A stretch of 63,308 nucleotides of DNA, taken from Gemmatimonadota bacterium. Its GTDB lineage: Bacteria; Gemmatimonadota; Gemmatimonadetes; Longimicrobiales; Longimicrobiaceae. This document shows positions 58,010 to 63,308 of this stretch, in pieces. Location of the stretch: the NCBI GenBank assembly GCA_028287185.1, contig JAQBQD010000009.1, positions 1 to 63,308 on the forward strand, given 5' to 3'. Position 1 is the first letter of the stretch. Each line of letters begins with the position of its first letter. The translations under genes and the position numbers were made by a program. The notes below the pieces were generated by a model. That model had not been told where the DNA came from, did no database searches, and saw nothing but the letters and a program-made list of their open reading frames with translations.

Positions 58010-58408
58010 TCACGTCGCGGGGACGATGAGGATCGACACGGGCACGTCCGCCCCGCCCGCTCGCCGCGCGTCGGCCAGGGTCACCGAGCACGAGACGCGG
58101 CCCGCCGAGCGTCCGTGGGCCGTCCCCTCCGACGAGGCCGACGACAGCGAGGGCATGCGGCACGCGCCCGCGCCGCCGACCCCGCCCACGCTCACGATCG
58201 CCGGCCCGGCGCCGCCCATCCGCACCGGCGCGGAGATGGTCACGCCCTGCGCCGTCTGCCGCACGCTCAGCTCGCTGCCGACGCTGGCGGTGGCCGGCGC
58301 GGGAAGCACCGTCGCGGAGACGCCCAGGTACCCAGACGCGGCCTGCGCGCCGGCGCGTCCGGCGGCGGCGGCAAGGAGCAGGGTGGCGAGCAGGAGGGCG
58401 CGGCGCAT
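58010..58408 (-). CDS. Small exported protein, unknown
   Basis: 132 residues. Signal peptide about 1-21 (ends RAGAQ). Mature part is Ala/Gly/Ser/Val-rich and beta-prone with two Cys (GACRMPSL and RVSCSVTL) able to form a disulfide. The overall look is of a small secreted beta protein; no family recognised. Converges with the regulator gene on a shared terminator. Confidence 0.65.
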   Translation of the reverse strand: MRRALLLATLLLAAAAGRAGAQAASGYLGVSATVLPAPATASVGSELSVRQTAQGVTISAPVRMGGAGPAIVSVGGVGGAGACRMPSLSSASSEGTAHGRSAGRVSCSVTLADARRAGGADVPVSILIVPAT

Positions 58409-58855
58409 CGGGAAGTCCGGACATGGGAAGCGGTCTTGTTCGACGTGCTTCCAACGCCAGTGCCGCGCCGTCCGTCAACCGGACTTAAGCCTATGGTAGA
58501 ACTGCGTTTAGAAGATCGTGAAATCGGATCGATGCCGTCGATTCTCTGAACTGTCCCGTTGACCACAATCGATAACCATCGCTCCCACATGCACTTAGGT
58601 TCGCTTCGTCCAGAAACGTGACGTGCCGGAGCGAGATCGTCGACGCGTGGACGCGGTTCATCAACCGAAGACTGCGGACGGCGGACCGGAGTCGGAGGCC
58701 AGGCTCTGCACGTCGAGCCACGCCGTCCGTTTCATCCCCCCTGTCGATCGCGCGAGAAACCGGGCGCGCGGGCACCCGGCTTGCCAGTGTCGCCGCGCGG
58801 CGGCGCCGAACGGCGCACAGAGTGGGATGGACGGACCGAGAAACGGGAGATCGGC
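58409..58855. other. Divergent region before the debranching-enzyme gene
   Basis: 447 bases with an AT-richer centre (about 58490-58620) that could hold promoters for both flanking genes. On the minus strand TTGACG occurs near 58475, without a matching -10. No gene seen. Confidence 0.5.
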
Positions 58856-61003
<2,148 letters not shown>

Positions 61004-61098
61004 CCGCGCCTCGACCGAGGGTCCGTTCGGATCATCGCGCCGGCACCCTCCGCGGGGTTGTGCATCGATCCGGAAGGTCCGCAGTCCGCACATCGACG

Positions 61099-61133
61099 AA
61101 GAGCCCGGGAGACGAATCGTCTTCCGGGCTCTT
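61099..61133. terminator. Bidirectional terminator
   Basis: 10-bp outer arms (AAGAGCCCGG at 61099-61108, complement at 61124-61133) plus an inner GACG/CGTC pair, between glgX (+) and the LURP-one-like gene (-). Confidence 0.8.
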
Positions 61134-61249
61134 GGTTCCATCGACCCCCCACGCATGCGGAATCCGATCGGCGCGGATCGACACCGCCGTCCACATCCGC
61201 CTTTCCCGACGCGGCGGACCCGATGCGCGCGGTCGAAGCCTGCCGGTGG

Positions 61250-61837
61250 TCAGCCGCGGGCGCGCTCCAGCAGGATCATCATCAGCAGGGACAGGACGGC
61301 CAGCTCCGCGTCCTTGGAGTTGACCTCGCCGAGGGCCTCGATGGAGAAGCGGCCTTGGAGGAAGGCGGGCCGCTTCTTGAGGCGCATGACCGGCGCGCCG
61401 GTGTCCCCGCGTGTGACGAGGTAGGCGGGGTGCAGAATGTAGCCGTTGAACATGCCCACGATGGGGATCTCGCCCACCAGGGCGTCCAGCACCTTGACCC
61501 AGGGGTTCTCCTCGCGGATGGTCATCACGGTGCCGCCCGCGCGCTCCACCTCGTAGTGCGCGCGCCAGATGGAGCGCATGCCGCGGCGCTGCAGCACGCC
61601 CAGGGCCGCGCCGGATGCGTCCGCGATGTGGTAGCGCGCGGAGATGTCCAGCACGCGGTCCGCCGCCATGCGGTACAGCGGCCGCGTCTGCTCGGCGTCC
61701 GCGAAAACGGTGATGGCCTCCTTCAGCTTGAACGCCTTCTGCTTGACGTACATCACCAGACGCCCGCTCGCGTCGGTGACGCTGATCTGGGGCGACAGGG
61801 CGATGGCCTTGAAGCTGAGATGGAGAGGAAGATCCAT
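61250..61837 (-). CDS. LURP-one/Tubby-C-like protein
   Basis: 195 residues. Beta-rich domain matching the LURP-one-related / scramblase-like pattern: [60 protein letters not shown] and a final hydrophobic helix [11 protein letters not shown]. These proteins have a closed 12-strand barrel around a hydrophobic helix; the biochemical role in bacteria is unknown. ATG with GGGAG upstream. Monocistronic. Confidence 0.8.
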   Translation of the reverse strand: MDLPLHLSFKAIALSPQISVTDASGRLVMYVKQKAFKLKEAITVFADAEQTRPLYRMAADRVLDISARYHIADASGAALGVLQRRGMRSIWRAHYEVERAGGTVMTIREENPWVKVLDALVGEIPIVGMFNGYILHPAYLVTRGDTGAPVMRLKKRPAFLQGRFSIEALGEVNSKDAELAVLSLLMMILLERARG

Positions 61838-62346
61838 GACTCCCGCGGGGCAAGGGATCGAAGGCCGATCGGTGGCGAAAAACGTAGATGCCGGATGCAC
61901 GTTTCGCAAACGTCATCTGACGATGCCCCGCTCTCTGCGCGCGCACAGGCCTCCGCGCGCGATCCGGCTTCCGGTAGAATCGGACGTTGCGGCGATGGGA
62001 ATTTTGGGAAAACAGACGTGTACGGGTGCGACGAGAACTCGTTGCAGCGGATGGATGCGTGCCGACTGCGCGCTCGTTTTGAGGCCAGCCGGACGGCGTG
62101 CGTCGCAGATTGGCGGAGTTCTGCAATCTGGCGCACGCGAAGCTTGCGTTCGTGACAGCGACGCATTAGCCTGGCGTTGCCCGAGCCGGCACCCCAGTGC
62201 TGGCCGGTTCAGCGCGGCCCCGCTCCTTCCCCTCCCGGCCGCCACCCGCCCTCGCGGGATGCGCCACGCGCAGCCTTCTGCGCGGCAGCTTCGCCGGCGC
62301 CTCTCCCGCGAGCGGATCATCCAACCCGATTCCCCGAGGTCGCCCC
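61838..62346. other. Divergent intergenic region
   Basis: 509 bases between the LURP-one-like gene (-) and the Tat lipoprotein (+). AT-richer around 61880-62060. Holds one candidate promoter (62144-62172). No gene called. Confidence 0.5.
62144..62172 (+). promoter_or_regulatory. Candidate promoter of the Tat lipoprotein gene
   Basis: TTGCGT, 17-base spacer, TAGCCT; the -10 resembles that proposed for tRNA-Arg (TAGCTT). Leaves a leader of about 170 bases. Confidence 0.3.
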
Positions 62347-63075
62347 ATGTCCAAGAAGCAGGCTCCCGAAGCGCAGAGCAGTCCCGAGCAGCCCGCCGAG
62401 CTGGGCCGGCGCAAGTTCCTGGGCACCGCCGCGGCCGCCGCCGTGGCCGTGGTCGGCGTCCCGTCGCTGCTGGCGGCGTGCAGCGACACCGGCACCGAGC
62501 CCGAGGCAGCGGGCGACAAGCGGGTAGCCGCGGACGGACCGCGCGCCTCGCTGGCCGGCGGGCGCGATCCCGGCGTGACGCTGCACTACATGCTGGCCGC
62601 CACCATCGGCACCAGCACCGACGTGAAGGTGCCGGCGCTGGAGAAGGGCACCACCACCAAGTACCTGCAGCGCGTGGTCACGGACGTGGACCGCACCGGC
62701 ACGGGCCTGGCCACCATCCTGCGCGCCAGCTACAAGTTCGCCGACGGCACGACGGCGGTGGTGGTGGTGCAGGACGGCAACGGCCGTGCGTGGCCCGCTC
62801 GCACCGTGAGCAAGCAGTCGGACCTGGCCTATGCGATGAAGGACGCCCTGGCCACCAACCCGCTGCACGTGGGCGTGCTGCGCGACAGCCTTACCGCGGG
62901 CAACGCGGTGGTGGCGCTCAGCAAGTCGTCGGTGGTGGCGTTCCGCGACGGCGTGGCGTCGGACTACTACGGCAACCACCTGGACCTGGCCTCGCGCGGC
63001 TTCTGCGACGTGTTCAACACCACCGTCGCCGGCATCAAGCTCGCCTCCACCATGCGCGACCTGAACCGCTGCTGA
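62347..63075 (+). CDS. Tat-exported lipoprotein, unknown function
   Basis: 242 residues. Twin-arginine motif GRRKFLG, hydrophobic stretch, then lipobox SLLAAC, so it is exported folded and lipidated. The mature part has repeated Ala/Thr/Val-rich beta segments (TALHxMLAATIGTST-like start, ATILRASYKFADGTTAVVV, HVGVLRDSLTAGNAVVALSK) and two late Cys. No cofactor motif seen. The ATG has a GAGGTCGCC leader. Ends in a strong terminator. Confidence 0.75.
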   Translation: MSKKQAPEAQSSPEQPAELGRRKFLGTAAAAAVAVVGVPSLLAACSDTGTEPEAAGDKRVAADGPRASLAGGRDPGVTLHYMLAATIGTSTDVKVPALEKGTTTKYLQRVVTDVDRTGTGLATILRASYKFADGTTAVVVVQDGNGRAWPARTVSKQSDLAYAMKDALATNPLHVGVLRDSLTAGNAVVALSKSSVVAFRDGVASDYYGNHLDLASRGFCDVFNTTVAGIKLASTMRDLNRC

Positions 63076-63117
63076 CGTTTCCGCGGGCGATCGACCGAAG
63101 CTGACGGTCGGAACCGA

Positions 63118-63156
63118 GAACGGCCCGGCCGCCCCACGTGGGCGGCCGGGCCGTTC
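63118..63156 (+). terminator. Strong terminator
   Basis: 17-bp perfect arms (63118-63134 and 63140-63156) with a 5-base loop, 42 bases after the Tat lipoprotein stop; the longest perfect two-arm stem in the window. Confidence 0.85.
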
Positions 63157-63266
63157 GGTGTTCAAGCGCACCACGGGTTGAAACCCATAGTTGTCGAAAG
63201 TGGTGAACGGAGTGAACAATAGAGTCTGACCCGCGTCGCGAAGGGACCCTCTCCGCAGGAGCATCC

Positions 63267-63308
63267 ATGGGGGCCAACCGAGTCAGTCTCGAGGAACTGG
63301 AGCGCGTA
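63267..63308 (+). CDS. Start of a further gene, cut by the window
   Basis: 14 codons (MGANRVSLEELERV) after a GCAGGAG Shine-Dalgarno. The 110-base leader contains GTGAAC twice, 9 bases apart, a possible operator. Too short to identify. Confidence 0.45.
   Translation, partial: MGANRVSLEELERV

Overview
The window is very GC-rich, about 70% by eye, with G/C-ending codons almost throughout. It looks like a chromosomal segment of a Gram-negative bacterium. A SusC/SusD-like pair, a caa3 oxidase, many lipoproteins, HslUV beside TrmFO/XerC/TopA, and a small peptide with a pinensin-like leader together suggest Gemmatimonadota, probably the Longimicrobium lineage. That placement is inference; there is no rRNA here to test it. 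No CRISPR array, insertion sequence or prophage was seen.

Layout. 1-2.4 kb: an ECF sigma factor, a membrane-anchored probable anti-sigma factor and a CpxP/Spy-like protein in one overlapping operon, then a lytic transglycosylase. 2.5-7.9 kb: a monoheme cytochrome c divergent from a SusC/SusD-like uptake pair that ends in a perfect 34-bp palindrome. 8.0-9.5 kb: a short accessory patch of unrecognised genes. 9.6-10.5 kb: wrbA and tRNA-Arg(CCU). 11.1-19.1 kb: minus-strand housekeeping block topA-trmFO-xerC-hslV-hslU, the gene order known from Bacillus. 19.1-32.7 kb: minus-strand block with minor pilins (fimT/gspH-pilV-pilW-pilX), pilMNOPQ, a large repeat lipoprotein, aroC and aroK. 32.8-35.4 kb: a sensor kinase and sigma-54 regulator in the PilS/PilR position. 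35.4-37.9 kb: small proteins, PRPP synthetase and an orphan antitoxin-like protein.

38.0-49.7 kb is the metabolic centrepiece. Two minus-strand genes (a YVTN-type beta-propeller and a Tat-exported binding protein) are divergent from a plus-strand run. That run encodes a PQQ alcohol dehydrogenase, a XoxJ-like binding protein, a lipoprotein cytochrome c, caa3 oxidase subunits II-I-III, a small membrane protein, CtaG and another cytochrome c. Most of its genes overlap by 4 bases. The dehydrogenase carries the Asp-Tyr-Asp motif typical of lanthanide-dependent enzymes. The run reads as one route from periplasmic alcohol oxidation through cytochrome c to oxygen.

49.8 kb: a 52-residue RiPP/lanthipeptide-like precursor with its own terminator and no modification enzyme nearby; this is the best candidate for something undescribed. 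50.4-58.4 kb: a REC-PAS-kinase protein, a degenerate HD-GYP protein, a zinc-protease-like lipoprotein, a tiny secreted Cys-containing peptide, a second sigma-54 response regulator and a small exported protein. 58.9-63.3 kb: glycogen debranching enzyme, a LURP-one-like protein, a Tat lipoprotein and the start of a further gene.

Several gene-free spacers (13.2-13.6, 19.6-19.9, 42.6-42.8 and 53.2-54.1 kb) are long, GC-rich and dense in CGATC/GGATCC-like words. They stay open in several frames, so automatic start calls tend to extend genes into them.
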